From Armatimonadota bacterium (lineage in GTDB: Bacteria > Sysuimicrobiota > Sysuimicrobiia > Sysuimicrobiales > Humicultoraceae), in assembly GCA_031081585.1 (NCBI GenBank), contig JAVHLY010000023.1:1-47658 (forward strand): a DNA stretch of 47,658 bases, written 5' to 3'. The notes below the pieces were generated by a model. It saw only the letters and a list, made by a program, of their open reading frames with translations. It did no database searches and had not been told where the DNA came from. Made by a program: the position numbers and the translations under genes. This document shows positions 16,205-24,236 of this stretch, piece after piece (within the stretch, counting starts at the first letter, position 1; each line of letters opens with the position of its first letter).

Positions 16205-17662
16205 ATGGGCGTGGCGGTGACCCGCGAGCGCCAGACCAAGGCTCCCGAGGCCACCCCGGAAGCGGTGGTGGCCATGGCGCGGGAGCAGGGGGTGCAGATC
16301 GTCGACCTGCGCTTCACCGATCTCTTCGGGCAGTGGCAGCATTTCTCGCTGCCGGTGCGCGAACTCACCGTCGACATCTTCAGCGAGGGCGTCGGGTTCG
16401 ACGGCAGCAGCATCCGAGGTTTCCAGCACATCCACGAGAGCGACCTCAACCTGGTCCCCGACCCGGCGACGGCCCGCATCGATCCGCTGGCGGCGACCCG
16501 CACCCTCCTGCTCATCTGCGACGTCTACGACCCGGTCACCCGGGGTCCCTACTCGCGCGACCCGCGCTACATCGCCCGCAAAGCGGAAGCGCACCTGGTA
16601 CGCTCCGGGGTCGCCACCACCGCCTACTGGGGCCCGGAGGCCGAGTTCTTCGTCTTCGATGACGTCCGCTTCAGCGAGAGCGCGAACAGCGCCTTCTACG
16701 CCGTCGACAGCGACGAGGGCATCTGGAACAGCGGGCGCGACGACCGCCCCAACCTGGCCCACCGCCCGCGCCACAAGGAGGGGTACTTCCCCGTCCCGCC
16801 CGTGGACAGCCTGCAGGAGTGGCGCAGCGAGCTCGTCCTGAAGATGGAGGAGATGGGCGTGGAGGTGGAGGTGCACCACCACGAGGTCGCCTCCGCCGGC
16901 CAGTGCGAGATCGACATGCGCTTCGCCCCGCTGGTGGAGATGGGCGACCGGCTGATGCTCTACAAGTACCTGGTGAAGATGTTCGCCCGCCTGCGCGGCA
17001 AGACCGCCACCTTCATGCCGAAGCCCATCTTCGGCGACAACGGCTCGGGCATGCACACGCACCAGAGCCTCTGGAAGGACGGCACCAACCTCTTCTACGA
17101 CCCCCAGGGCTACGCCAACCTGTCCGAGACGGCGCTGTTCTACATCGGCGGCCTCCTCCGGCACACCCCGGCGTTGATGGCGTTCTGCGCCCCCACCACC
17201 AATTCATATCGGCGGCTGGTGCCCGGGTTTGAGGCCCCCGTGAACATGGTCTACTCGAAGCGCAACCGCAGCGCGGCCATCCGCATCCCCGTCTACTCGG
17301 CCAGCCCCCGGGCCGTGCGCGTGGAGTACCGGCCGCCCGACCCCACGGCCAACCCCTACCTGGCGTTCGCCGCGATGCTCATGGCCGGGCTGGACGGCAT
17401 CCGGAACCGCATCCACCCCGGGGAGCCGATGGACGTGGACCTCTACGAGCTGGACGGCGAGGGTCCGGCTATCCCGCAGGTGCCCGGGTCGCTCGACCAG
17501 GCGCTGCGGGCGCTGGAGGAGGACCACGCCTTCCTGCTGGAGGGCGGGGTCTTCACCCCGGACGTCATCGAGACCTGGATCGCCACGAAGCGGCGGCGGG
17601 ACGTCGACTACGTGCGCCTGCGGCCGCACCCGGCGGAGTTCTACCTGTACTACGACGCGTAG
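16205..17662 (+). CDS. glnA: Glutamine synthetase type I
   Basis: A 485-residue GSI that joins ammonia to glutamate with ATP. Seen: the N-terminal VDLRFTDLFGQWQHFSLP, GVGFDGSSIRGF, the catalytic/metal motif WGPEAEFFVFD, HHHEVASAGQCEIDMRF, the ATP-binding KPIFGDNGSGMHTHQSLWKDG, the glutamate flap RRLVPGFEAPVN and RIPVYSASPRAVRVEYRPPDPTANPYLAFAAMLMAG. A DVDLYELDGE segment sits where the adenylylated Tyr of beta-type GSI lies, so covalent control is possible. The ATG at 16205 is preceded by AAGGAGGCG, an ideal ribosome binding site. It is transcribed from its own promoter and its 3' end abuts the integron relic. Confidence 0.97.
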   Translation: MGVAVTRERQTKAPEATPEAVVAMAREQGVQIVDLRFTDLFGQWQHFSLPVRELTVDIFSEGVGFDGSSIRGFQHIHESDLNLVPDPATARIDPLAATRTLLLICDVYDPVTRGPYSRDPRYIARKAEAHLVRSGVATTAYWGPEAEFFVFDDVRFSESANSAFYAVDSDEGIWNSGRDDRPNLAHRPRHKEGYFPVPPVDSLQEWRSELVLKMEEMGVEVEVHHHEVASAGQCEIDMRFAPLVEMGDRLMLYKYLVKMFARLRGKTATFMPKPIFGDNGSGMHTHQSLWKDGTNLFYDPQGYANLSETALFYIGGLLRHTPALMAFCAPTTNSYRRLVPGFEAPVNMVYSKRNRSAAIRIPVYSASPRAVRVEYRPPDPTANPYLAFAAMLMAGLDGIRNRIHPGEPMDVDLYELDGEGPAIPQVPGSLDQALRALEEDHAFLLEGGVFTPDVIETWIATKRRRDVDYVRLRPHPAEFYLYYDA

Positions 17663-17900
17663 GCCACGCGGCTAGGTCTGGCCCATCCAGCTCAACCATG
17701 CGCCCGTCGGGATCTCCGAGGGAGGCTGAGGCCCCCCAGGGGAACTGCGTTGACCCCTTGACGGGATACCCGGCGGCAGCAAGCCGCCGGTAGTCGGCAT
17801 CGACGTCTTCGACTTCGAACGCGATGCCGCTGCCCAACCAACGACCTGCGGCTGAGCGGTCGGATGGCACCGGTACGCGCTCGGACAACGGCTCGTTCAT
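17663..17900 (-). pseudogene. Truncated VOC (glyoxalase-like) cassette gene
   Basis: Only the C-terminal half of a VOC domain is recognisable: GSGIAFEVEDVDADYRRL, then a PWGA...DPDGRMVELDGP ending, the usual family close. The N-terminal betaalpha-beta half is missing, and the frame runs without a stop into the antisense of glnA. The apparent ATG at 17900 overlaps the stop of the GNAT gene by 4 bases, which may be chance. I read it as the remnant of the last integron cassette, cut at both ends. Confidence 0.65.
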
Positions 17901-17930
17901 CCGCCGGCTCGCTCCAGCCCCGTGTTAGGC
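17832..17930 (-). repeat. Degenerate or truncated attC site after the GNAT cassette
   Basis: On the minus strand GCCTAAC (17930-17924, a perfect RYYYAAC inverse core) is followed after ACGG by the L-type arm GGCTGGAGC. A partner arm GCTCAGCC, which pairs with it leaving one bulged G, and a GTTGGGC core (17838-17832) lie about 75 bases on, giving a possible 99-bp attC. Spacing on the 3' side is irregular and the 3' part overlaps the VOC remnant, so only the 5' half is convincing. The GNAT reading frame ends inside it, as cassette genes often do. Confidence 0.45.
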
Positions 17931-18460
17931 AGCCGGAGATCCAAGGACTTCTCGAAGAGAATGCTCTCGGATGCAACCGACCCGTAGCGGTAGGGTTTGA
18001 TCTCCCCGGTAGGCTCGAACCCGAGCCCCTTCAAGAAGGGGATGACGCGATCGTTGGTCCATACCACGGCTGTGCGAATTCGGTCACAGGTCCTCCAGCC
18101 TCGGACGGATTCCTCGAGCAGATGGAAGGCTAGACGGCCGATTCCCTGGTCCTGATGCTTCTCCGAGACGAGCAGGAGCCCGAGGTAAGCCGTCGCCGCG
18201 TCAGGATAGCCGCGGATCAAGTCTGCACAACCGACCATTTCGCTCCCGCGGTAGATGCCGAAGACGAACTTGTCCTCGTAGGTCTTGCCTTCAGGCAGAA
18301 TGGTGAACGTGCTCTGAGCGTCCGCGGGTCCCGGCGGGACACCTGTCACGAGCTGAGCGTACGTGGGCGCCTCTTCGATGACGCGCTGGAGCTCTGCCAT
18401 CTCCGAGCGTTCACCCAAAAGTAGACGGATAGTCACGGGCCCCGGGCTCATCCGGCTCAC
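17897..18460 (-). CDS. GNAT family N-acetyltransferase (integron cassette gene)
   Basis: A 187-residue acetyltransferase of unknown substrate. Motif A is LGLLLVSEKHQDQGIGRLAFHLLEE-like with the acetyl-CoA loop Q-D-Q-G-I-G; motif B follows as TAVVWTNDRVIPFLKGLGFEPTGE, a normal GNAT ending. The GTG at 18460 is given; an ATG three codons in (18451) is equally possible, and neither has a strong ribosome binding site. The gene lies between the canonical attC (18474-18533) and the degenerate attC beyond its 3' end, so it is a single-gene cassette. Base composition is visibly less GC-rich than the flanking chromosome. Confidence 0.82.
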   Translation of the reverse strand: MSRMSPGPVTIRLLLGERSEMAELQRVIEEAPTYAQLVTGVPPGPADAQSTFTILPEGKTYEDKFVFGIYRGSEMVGCADLIRGYPDAATAYLGLLLVSEKHQDQGIGRLAFHLLEESVRGWRTCDRIRTAVVWTNDRVIPFLKGLGFEPTGEIKPYRYGSVASESILFEKSLDLRLPNTGLERAGG

Positions 18461-18473
18461 ATGAAGTTCGTCT

Positions 18474-18533
18474 CCCTAACGCCGCGCTTCAGCCGCGCGG
18501 CGTAGCCGCGTCGGCTGCAAGCGCCTGTTGGGC
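18474..18533 (-). repeat. Canonical 60-bp attC recombination site
   Basis: Read on the minus strand: GCCCAAC (R'', perfect RYYYAAC), spacer AGGC, arm GCTTGCAGCCG, inner stem CGCGGC-TAC-GCCGCG, arm CGGCTGAAGC, spacer GCGGC, core GTTAGGG (R', one mismatch to GTTRRRY). The outer arms pair over 10 bp with a single bulged G, the extrahelical base that integron integrases need to choose the strand. The VOC stop codon lies one base before it. Length, order of parts and bulge are those of a classical 59-base element. Confidence 0.92.
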
Positions 18534-18534
18534 C

Positions 18535-18957
18535 TCAGTCTTCGGGTAATAGTTGTGGATTCCAAGCGACCTCCCAGAGATGACCATCCGGGTCTTTGAA
18601 GTACCCGGAGTACCCGCCCCAGAAAGTGTCTTGAGCCTTCTTCACGATCGTCGCTCCCGCCGCCTGAGCCTCCTTCATAACTGCGTCAACCTCGGCCTTG
18701 GACCTTACGTTGTGACCGAGGCTGAACTCGGTCGAACTCACCGCATCCACAGGAAGCCCCGTATCACGTGAGAGGCTTTGGCGCGGCCACACCGCCAGTG
18801 TCAGTCCACCTTCGAGTCTGAAGAAGGCGACCGCACCATACTCGAACTCTTTGCCGATGATGCCTTCGGTAGGGAGCCCCAGGCCATCCCGATAGAACCG
18901 GACCGACCGCTCCAAGTCTGCGACCCCGATTGTGAGAACCGTGATACGCGGCTTCAC
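18535..18957 (-). CDS. VOC family (glyoxalase/bleomycin-resistance-like) protein, cassette gene
   Basis: A 140-residue vicinal-oxygen-chelate fold protein: ITVLTIGVADLERSVRFYRDGLGLP opens the first betaalpha-beta-beta-beta module and GYSGYFKDPDGHLWEVAWNP closes the second. The GTG at 18957 is chosen because it overlaps the SRPBCC stop as GTGA, giving translational coupling, and homology starts at once; an upstream ATG at 19005 would lie inside the SRPBCC gene. The stop is immediately followed by attC. Substrate is unknown; such genes are frequent integron cassettes. Confidence 0.85.
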   Translation of the reverse strand: MKPRITVLTIGVADLERSVRFYRDGLGLPTEGIIGKEFEYGAVAFFRLEGGLTLAVWPRQSLSRDTGLPVDAVSSTEFSLGHNVRSKAEVDAVMKEAQAAGATIVKKAQDTFWGGYSGYFKDPDGHLWEVAWNPQLLPED

Positions 18958-19364
18958 TTCTTCGCCTCCACGTACCGCCTGAAGTTGTTCAGGATGGCCT
19001 GCCAACCCGTTCGCTGGAGCTCAGGCGAGTTCTCGGTCTCCGCATCGAACGTCTGCTGCACGAAAACGCCCCCGGGTTGCCCGACGAACGCGACCGTGCC
19101 TTCGCGCCCGTCACTCATCCGGTATTCGATGATCCTATGGAGCACGACACGGGTATATGTGCCCTCGAAGTCGAATCCCTTACTGCCGTCCTTGGCTTCC
19201 ATGCGCGACAGGAACCGTCCGCCTTCGCGCAAATCGACGGAGCTCCGGGTCGTATACCAGTCGTCCTGGGCGGCATTCCACTGCTTGATGTCCTCCGGGT
19301 TGTTCCAGGCATCCCAGACCCTGCTCAGGTCGGCCTTTACGAAGATCTCAACGGTGATCTTCAT
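18954..19364 (-). CDS. SRPBCC/AHSA1-like domain protein, cassette gene
   Basis: A 136-residue START-like ligand-binding fold of the AHSA1 type: MKITVEIFVKADLSRVWDAWNNPEDIKQWN at the start and the long C-terminal helix TGWQAILNNFRRYVEAKK. The ATG at 19364 has AAAGGAG 7 bases upstream, and that ribosome binding site is part of the recombination core GTTAAAG (19380-19374), so the cassette carries its own translation start. It overlaps the VOC gene, making a two-gene cassette. Ligand unknown. Confidence 0.85.
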   Translation of the reverse strand: MKITVEIFVKADLSRVWDAWNNPEDIKQWNAAQDDWYTTRSSVDLREGGRFLSRMEAKDGSKGFDFEGTYTRVVLHRIIEYRMSDGREGTVAFVGQPGGVFVQQTFDAETENSPELQRTGWQAILNNFRRYVEAKK

Positions 19365-19373
19365 GTCTCTCTC

Positions 19374-19739
19374 CTTTAACGCCCGTGGGTGCGCACCCGC
19401 CAGTCGAACGACGAGGGATCAAATCAACACCCCGGGTCGCCTTCTGGGGCCCAACAAGAATTGGGTAGACCTGTCTAGCACTTCCAACGCAGCGAGTCTC
19501 GCAGTCTAGCACCTGTCGCCTTTCTCTCCTTGATCCCACCCGCTTCCCTAACGAGTCCCGCCCGCGACCAGCTACCCGGCTCCGTGATAGGCAGACCTGC
19601 CTAACCTGTCCTGCCCCGACCTGTGGCCACCGCTGGCATGCCGGCTGTCCTTGGCGCCCATCATCACATGCTGACGTTGCTTCTACAATCCCGAAGGCCC
19701 TCTGGCGGCCGGTGACTCGCCGGGGCCTGGCCACCTCCC
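19374..19739 (-). other. Integron attI/core-site region between intI relic and first cassette
   Basis: No gene is supported in this 365-base stretch. On the minus strand it holds three core-like sites in the same direction: GTTAGGC (19605-19599, perfect GTTRRRY), GTTAGGG (19552-19546) and GTTAAAG (19380-19374) at the first cassette boundary. No RYYYAAC partner is found upstream of GTTAAAG, so this is not an attC; several direct cores beside intI suit an attI. TGCTAGAC occurs twice 31 bases apart (near 19511 and 19480) and could be extended -10 elements. A CCCAA/TTGGG hairpin lies near 19450-19465. Confidence 0.5.
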
Positions 19740-20287
19740 CTACAGCCCGGCCAACCGATCGGCCGGACTGCGAACCGCCCCGGGGCCGCGGTTCAGCACG
19801 TGGGTGTAGATCATGGTCGGGCTCACGTCGCGGTGGCCGAGCAGTTCCTGAACCGTACGGATGTCATGTCCGTCCCCCAGCAAGTGGGCGGCAAACGAGG
19901 GGCGGAGGGTGTGGCAGGTCGCCTGCCTGGTCGCCCGGTCGACGTAGATCCGGGTGGCCGGGAAGAGCCACTGCCAGCCCCACTCCCGGCCCGCGCTGAG
20001 GTACTTCCGCATCAGGGCCCCGGGGAGTTTGCTGAGGGCCTGGTTCTGGGTCGAGGCCGCCACGTTGCGCTGCACGGCCAGCGATGTGAGGAACTGCGCG
20101 ATCTCCGCGGCGCCCCTCTCGGTCGGGTGACGCTTGCCGTGAACAGGACGTACCGGCGGATCCAGGCGATGTACGCTTCCTCGGTGCGTCGGCTGTAGTG
20201 ATGCGCGCGGAGGGCGTCCCGCACGCGGTCGAGGAGCCGCGGCGGCGGACCCGACCGGCCCGCCGCAGGCAGAGGAACGGGTTCCAT
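19740..20287 (-). pseudogene. intI: Integron integrase intI, inactivated
   Basis: The N-terminus starts at ATG 20287 and reads [20 protein letters not shown] then [16 protein letters not shown], as in IntI tyrosine recombinases. A one-base deletion near 20142 shifts the frame; it then continues [20 protein letters not shown] and [17 protein letters not shown] large in-frame deletion removes the segment with the first catalytic Arg and the Lys, and a second one removes about 25 residues including the IntI-specific helix. HTLR, LGHRDVS and [10 protein letters not shown] (second Arg/His, His, nucleophile Tyr) remain, ending [10 protein letters not shown]. It cannot be active. Cassettes lie beyond its 3' end on the same strand. 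Confidence 0.9.
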
Positions 20288-20483
20288 GGTCGAAGAGAGA
20301 CGCTCCACTACCAGTAATCGTCCCAATGTGCGCTGTGTGTGGGGGGGAGCTGCTGGTTTGCTCGTCGTTGCCCTTGGTCTGGGCGCGGGCGCCTCGACCG
20401 CGCAGGAGCAAGGGATCGCCAGCGAGAACGGACACTGCAACCGGGGCGGCAGCCCAGCGGGGCAGGCCAGGGAGAGGGCCGTC

Positions 20484-23046
20484 GTGCCAGTGGATTTACC
20501 GGCCACCGCCACTCCGCTTGTCGGGCGAGAGGCGGAACTCGCCACCATCGCGGCGGCGTTGCAGCGGGCCGACATCCGGTTACTCACGCTCACCGGGGCC
20601 CCGGGGATCGGGAAGACCCGCCTGGCCGTGGAGGCAGCCCGCTCCGCGGCCGCAGCGTTTGCCCACGGCGCGGTCTTCGTGGATCTCGCTCAGGTCACGG
20701 ATCCGGCGCGGGTCAGTTGGTCCGTCGCGCAGAGGCTGGGAATTCGCCCGCGCGCCAAGCTGTCCGCGGTGGAGGCCCTGATCCGGGCCCTGCGCGAGCG
20801 GCACCTCCTCTTGCTGCTGGACAATTTCGAGCACGTCGTGGAGGCGGCTCCCGAGGTGGCCGCCCTGCTGGCGGCGGCGCCGCAGCTGAAGGTTCTGGTG
20901 ACGAGCCGAGAACCCCTCCGCCTCATGTGGGAGCATCAGATCGCCGTCCCGCCCCTGCAGGTTCCCGACCTGCGTAACCTGCCGGACCCCGCGGCACTGT
21001 CTGCGGTTCCCGCGGTCGCCCTGTTCATCGCCCGCGGCCGGGCCGTCGACTACGCCTTTGCCGTGACCCCCGAAAACGCGCGCGCCGTCGCCGAGATCTG
21101 TGTCCGCCTGGACGGTCTCCCGCTGGCGCTGGAGCTGGCGGCGGGGCAGGTCAAGGCGGTTTCCCCGGAAGCGATCCGCGAGCGCCTGGACCACCGGCTG
21201 ACGCTGTTGCAGCGGGCGGCGCGCGACCTGCCGGCCCGCCACCGGACGCTGCGGGCGGCGGTGGGCTGGAGCTACTCACGTCTGACACCATCCCAGCAGG
21301 CGCTCTTTCGCCGTCTGGCGGTCTTCATCGGTGACTTCGCCCTTGATGCCGGCGGAAGCCGTGTGCGCGGACTTCGAGGAGGATGTGCTCTCAGGGCTCG
21401 CCGCCCTGGTGGATAAGAGCCTGCTGCGGCGGGAGACGGAACCCGGGGCGACTCCGCGCTTCAGGATGCTGGAAACCATCCGGGAGTTCGCCCTGGAGCA
21501 ACTGGTCGCCAGCGGCGACGTGGAGCAGGCACAGCGCCGCCACACCGAGTTCTACCTGGCCCTGGTCGAGGGCGCCGAACCTGCGCTGACCGGCCGGGAG
21601 CAGGCCTGCGTCATACACCGGTTGGATCGCGACTACCCCAACCTCCGCGCCGCTCTGGACAGAGTGCGCGCGGAGGGGGGAGACTCCGCGCCGCTGCTGC
21701 GGTTCGTCGCCGCACTGTGGCGCTTCTGGAACGTCCGCGGATACTGGATGGAGGGCCATCATTGGACCGCGGTGGCGCTCCCCCTGGTCAAGGCGGCACC
21801 TCCTTCCCTCCGCCTGAGGGTCCTGCACGGCGCGGCCGTGCTCGCCTGGCGTGTGCGCGACTACACCGCGGCAGCCTCCCTGGCCAGGGAGGCTGTTGCT
21901 CTCGCCGGGCAATTGGAGGACCATCAGACCGCGGCGCACTGCCTGCGTACGCTTGCCCTGATCGCCCGGGACCGGCAGGAGATGGGGCGGGCCCGGGAAC
22001 TGGCTGCGCAGAGCCTGGCGCTCTTTGAGTCCCTGTCGGACTCGCAGGGGATTGCCACAGCGCTGCGGCTGGTGGGCCTTGTGGCCATCGAGGGGCATGA
22101 CTTCCGCAGCGCGCGGGAGCCGTTTGAACGCAGCCTCGCGCTCTCCCGGGAACTCGGCGACGACCGCGGCGCAGCCTGGTCCACGTACGGCGTGGCCGCC
22201 ACCGCACTGGCGGAGGGCGACCTGGTCCAGGCCGCGGCCCTGGGTGGAGCCACCTGGCGCGCGTTTGAGGCGCTCGGAGAGCGGGACGGTATGGCCCAGG
22301 CCCTTGTGCACCTGGGGCGCGTGGCGCTGGTGCGCGGCGATCATGACGGAGCACGGCAGTTTCATGAGGAAGCCCTGCGGATGCGGCGGGAGCTCGGCGA
22401 TCCCGGGATGATCGCATCCTCCCTTGGGGAACTCGCCGTCGTCTGGCAGGACGCAGGTGCTGACGACCGGGCGATGGTCTACAACCGGGAATCTTTGGAG
22501 CTGTTCCAGCAGGTCGGGGACCGGCTGGGGCTGGCCCGCTGCCTGGAAGGACTGGCCCTGCTGGCCGCGGACCACGGGCAGGTGGAACGGGCGGCCAGAC
22601 TGTTCGGTGCCGCCGACGCGCTGCTGGACCGGATCGGTATCACCCGGTGGCCGGGCTGGTTCCCCTCCGTGCCGCGGCCCGAGCGCCTGGCACGCGCGCG
22701 TTCCGGCGCCGAGGACCAGTTGGGCTCCGAAGCCTTCCACCGTGCGGTCGCTGCGGGGACGGGGCTCTCCCTGAGCGTGGCGGTGGCCGAGGCCCTGGGC
22801 GTGGAGATGCCTTTGCCCCCGCCGAGCCGGATGCCGCGCCCGGTGGATCCTCTGACGCCGCGGGAGAGGGAGGTCGCCGCGTTGATCGCCCTGGGGCTTC
22901 CCAACCGGGAGATCGCCCGCCGGCTGTTCATCAGCGAGAACACGGCCGCCACCCACGTGCAGCACATTCTGGGCAAACTGGACTTCGCCTCGCGCGCGCA
23001 GGTCGCCGCCTGGGCTGTGGAGCGGAGCCTGAAACCTTCCTCCTGA
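20484..23046 (+). pseudogene. LuxR-type ATPase regulator (NB-ARC + TPR + HTH) with a frameshift
   Basis: A large transcription regulator. Part one, from GTG 20484 (GGGAG upstream), has the AAA/NB-ARC module: LVGREAELATIAAAL, Walker A GAPGIGKT, Walker B LLLLLDNFEHV, LPLALELAAG. Part two begins in another frame with AEAVCADFEEDVLSGLAALV, holds TPR-like repeats and ends in a LuxR helix-turn-helix (LTPREREVAALIALGLPNRE then IARRLFISENTAATHV). The frames join if one G is removed from the GGCGG at about 21351-21355, restoring a normal join (FALDA-AEAVC). So the gene is broken by one extra base, or the assembly has an error there. It is divergent from the intI relic. Confidence 0.85.
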
Positions 23047-23205
23047 CCCCGCCAGAATCACTATCGTCCTACTGACTTCTGGTGACGCCTCCTGGCCCGC
23101 CCGTTGCTACGCTCTCGGGGCGGGTTCCGGCACCATGGCCCGAGGTCGGTCCACCTGGTTGGTGGCTGCGGCGGACGGGCTCGGGCGTGGGCGGGAGAAA
23201 GGGGG

Positions 23206-23879
23206 ATGCCCATGCTGACTCGACGTGAGGTGCTTCGCCGCGGCGCCGGCATTGCCGCGGGACTGGCCGCCGTCCCCTGGCTTACCGAGTACATCATGAC
23301 GCCCGCTCAAACCGGCCAGGTCGCGCAGGGCGCGGCGCAGCCCCCGCCCGAGACCACCACGATCCGGCTCGGCATGCTTCCCTGCGATCACCCGGTCATG
23401 GCGGTTGAACCATTCCTCCAGCAGGAAGGCTTCACCCGGACGGAGCTCCTCGCTGGCGGGCAACTGGCCAGCGGGCGTGTTGACATCGACGTGGCTTTTC
23501 CATGGACCGGCCGTGGTCCACGCTGCCCTGCTGCCTGCTTGTCGCCAAGCAGGAGTGGTACCGCACCAACCCCATGGCGACAAAGCGCGCTGTGCGGGCC
23601 ATCCTCCGGTCGGCGGACGCGCAGACGGCGAGCCGTGCCGACGCCGTGAAACGCGCAACCGACCGCGGCCTCTTCGGCGGCCCCGCCAACTTCCAGAACG
23701 TCGTTTACGCCGCGAGCATGGTGCCGGCGAACTGGCGCAACCTGAGCCCGGAACGCAGCCTCCGCTTCTACGGACAGCTGCTGGCCGACGTGGGATTGCT
23801 GAAGGTCAGCGTGGCCGACATGGTTCGGACCATCGATCCCCGGATCCTGGAGGAGCTGCGGGCCGAGCTGAAATCGTGA
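23206..23879 (+). pseudogene. ABC transporter substrate-binding protein (NMT1/ThiY-like), internally deleted
   Basis: It starts MPMLTRREVLRRGAGIAAGL, a twin-arginine signal, with GAGAAAGGGGG upstream, followed by TTTIRLGMLPCDHPVMAVEP as in nitrate/sulfonate/thiamine-precursor binding proteins. After VDIDVAFP the frame changes near 23500 and the C-terminal part resumes at DRPWSTLPCCLLVAKQEWYR and ends DPRILEELRAELKS. About 130 central residues of a normal protein are absent, so it is a deletion pseudogene. No permease or ATPase gene accompanies it. Confidence 0.8.
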
Positions 23880-23921
23880 CTGCCGTCCTGGCGGCCGTTG
23901 GGTGACATCTCGATCGGGACG

Positions 23922-24206
23922 ATGCCGGTATACATGGCCGACTGCGATTTCCCCGGGATGACGCCGGAGCAACTGAGGGGGACCGAGGAGCGCGCCCGCC
24001 GGGCATGCGCGCCGGGTGCGGGGGGAACGGCCGTCCGCTACCTGCGGGCGATCTGGGTGCCGGGCGACTGGCGCGTGATGTACCTGTTCGAGGCCCCCGA
24101 CGCTGCGGCCGTGGAAGCCGTCTGCCGGGCGGCGCAGATCCCGTTCCTGCGGGTCGTTGAGGCGGTCGACGTTTCCCGCGGTGATGCCGGGAGGGGTTCA
24201 CCGTAG
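23922..24206 (+). CDS. DUF4242 family protein
   Basis: A 94-residue protein resembling the DUF4242 (SCO4226-like) ferredoxin-fold family, some of which bind nickel: MPVYMADCDFPGMTPEQLRG, VRYLRAIWVPGDWRVMYLFE, AAAVEAVCRAAQIPFLRVVE. The ATG at 23922 begins the domain; a TTG at 23898 in frame is possible. It follows the broken substrate-binding gene by 42 bases. Function unknown. Confidence 0.75.
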   Translation: MPVYMADCDFPGMTPEQLRGTEERARRACAPGAGGTAVRYLRAIWVPGDWRVMYLFEAPDAAAVEAVCRAAQIPFLRVVEAVDVSRGDAGRGSP

Positions 24207-24213
24207 TCACTGA

Positions 24214-24231
24214 GAGGAGGCGATCGCGATG
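24214..24231 (+). other. Orphan ribosome binding site and ATG cut off by dapA-like gene
   Basis: GAGGAGG (24214-24220) followed 8 bases later by ATG (24229) is an ideal start site, directly after the DUF4242 gene. Only a few codons follow before the sequence becomes the antisense of the DHDPS-family gene, and no known protein is encoded. This looks like the first codons of a lost gene at a deletion junction near 24237. Confidence 0.4.
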
Positions 24232-24236
24232 CGGCG

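Noticed and set aside
19381-19734. 128-codon frame between intI and the first cassette
   Set aside because: It has no recognisable domain or ribosome binding site and spans the core sites; more likely the attI region.
20286-20483. N-terminal extension of the LuxR-type regulator with a hydrophobic stretch
   Set aside because: It would overlap the intI start region; the family begins near the GTG at 20484, which has a ribosome binding site.
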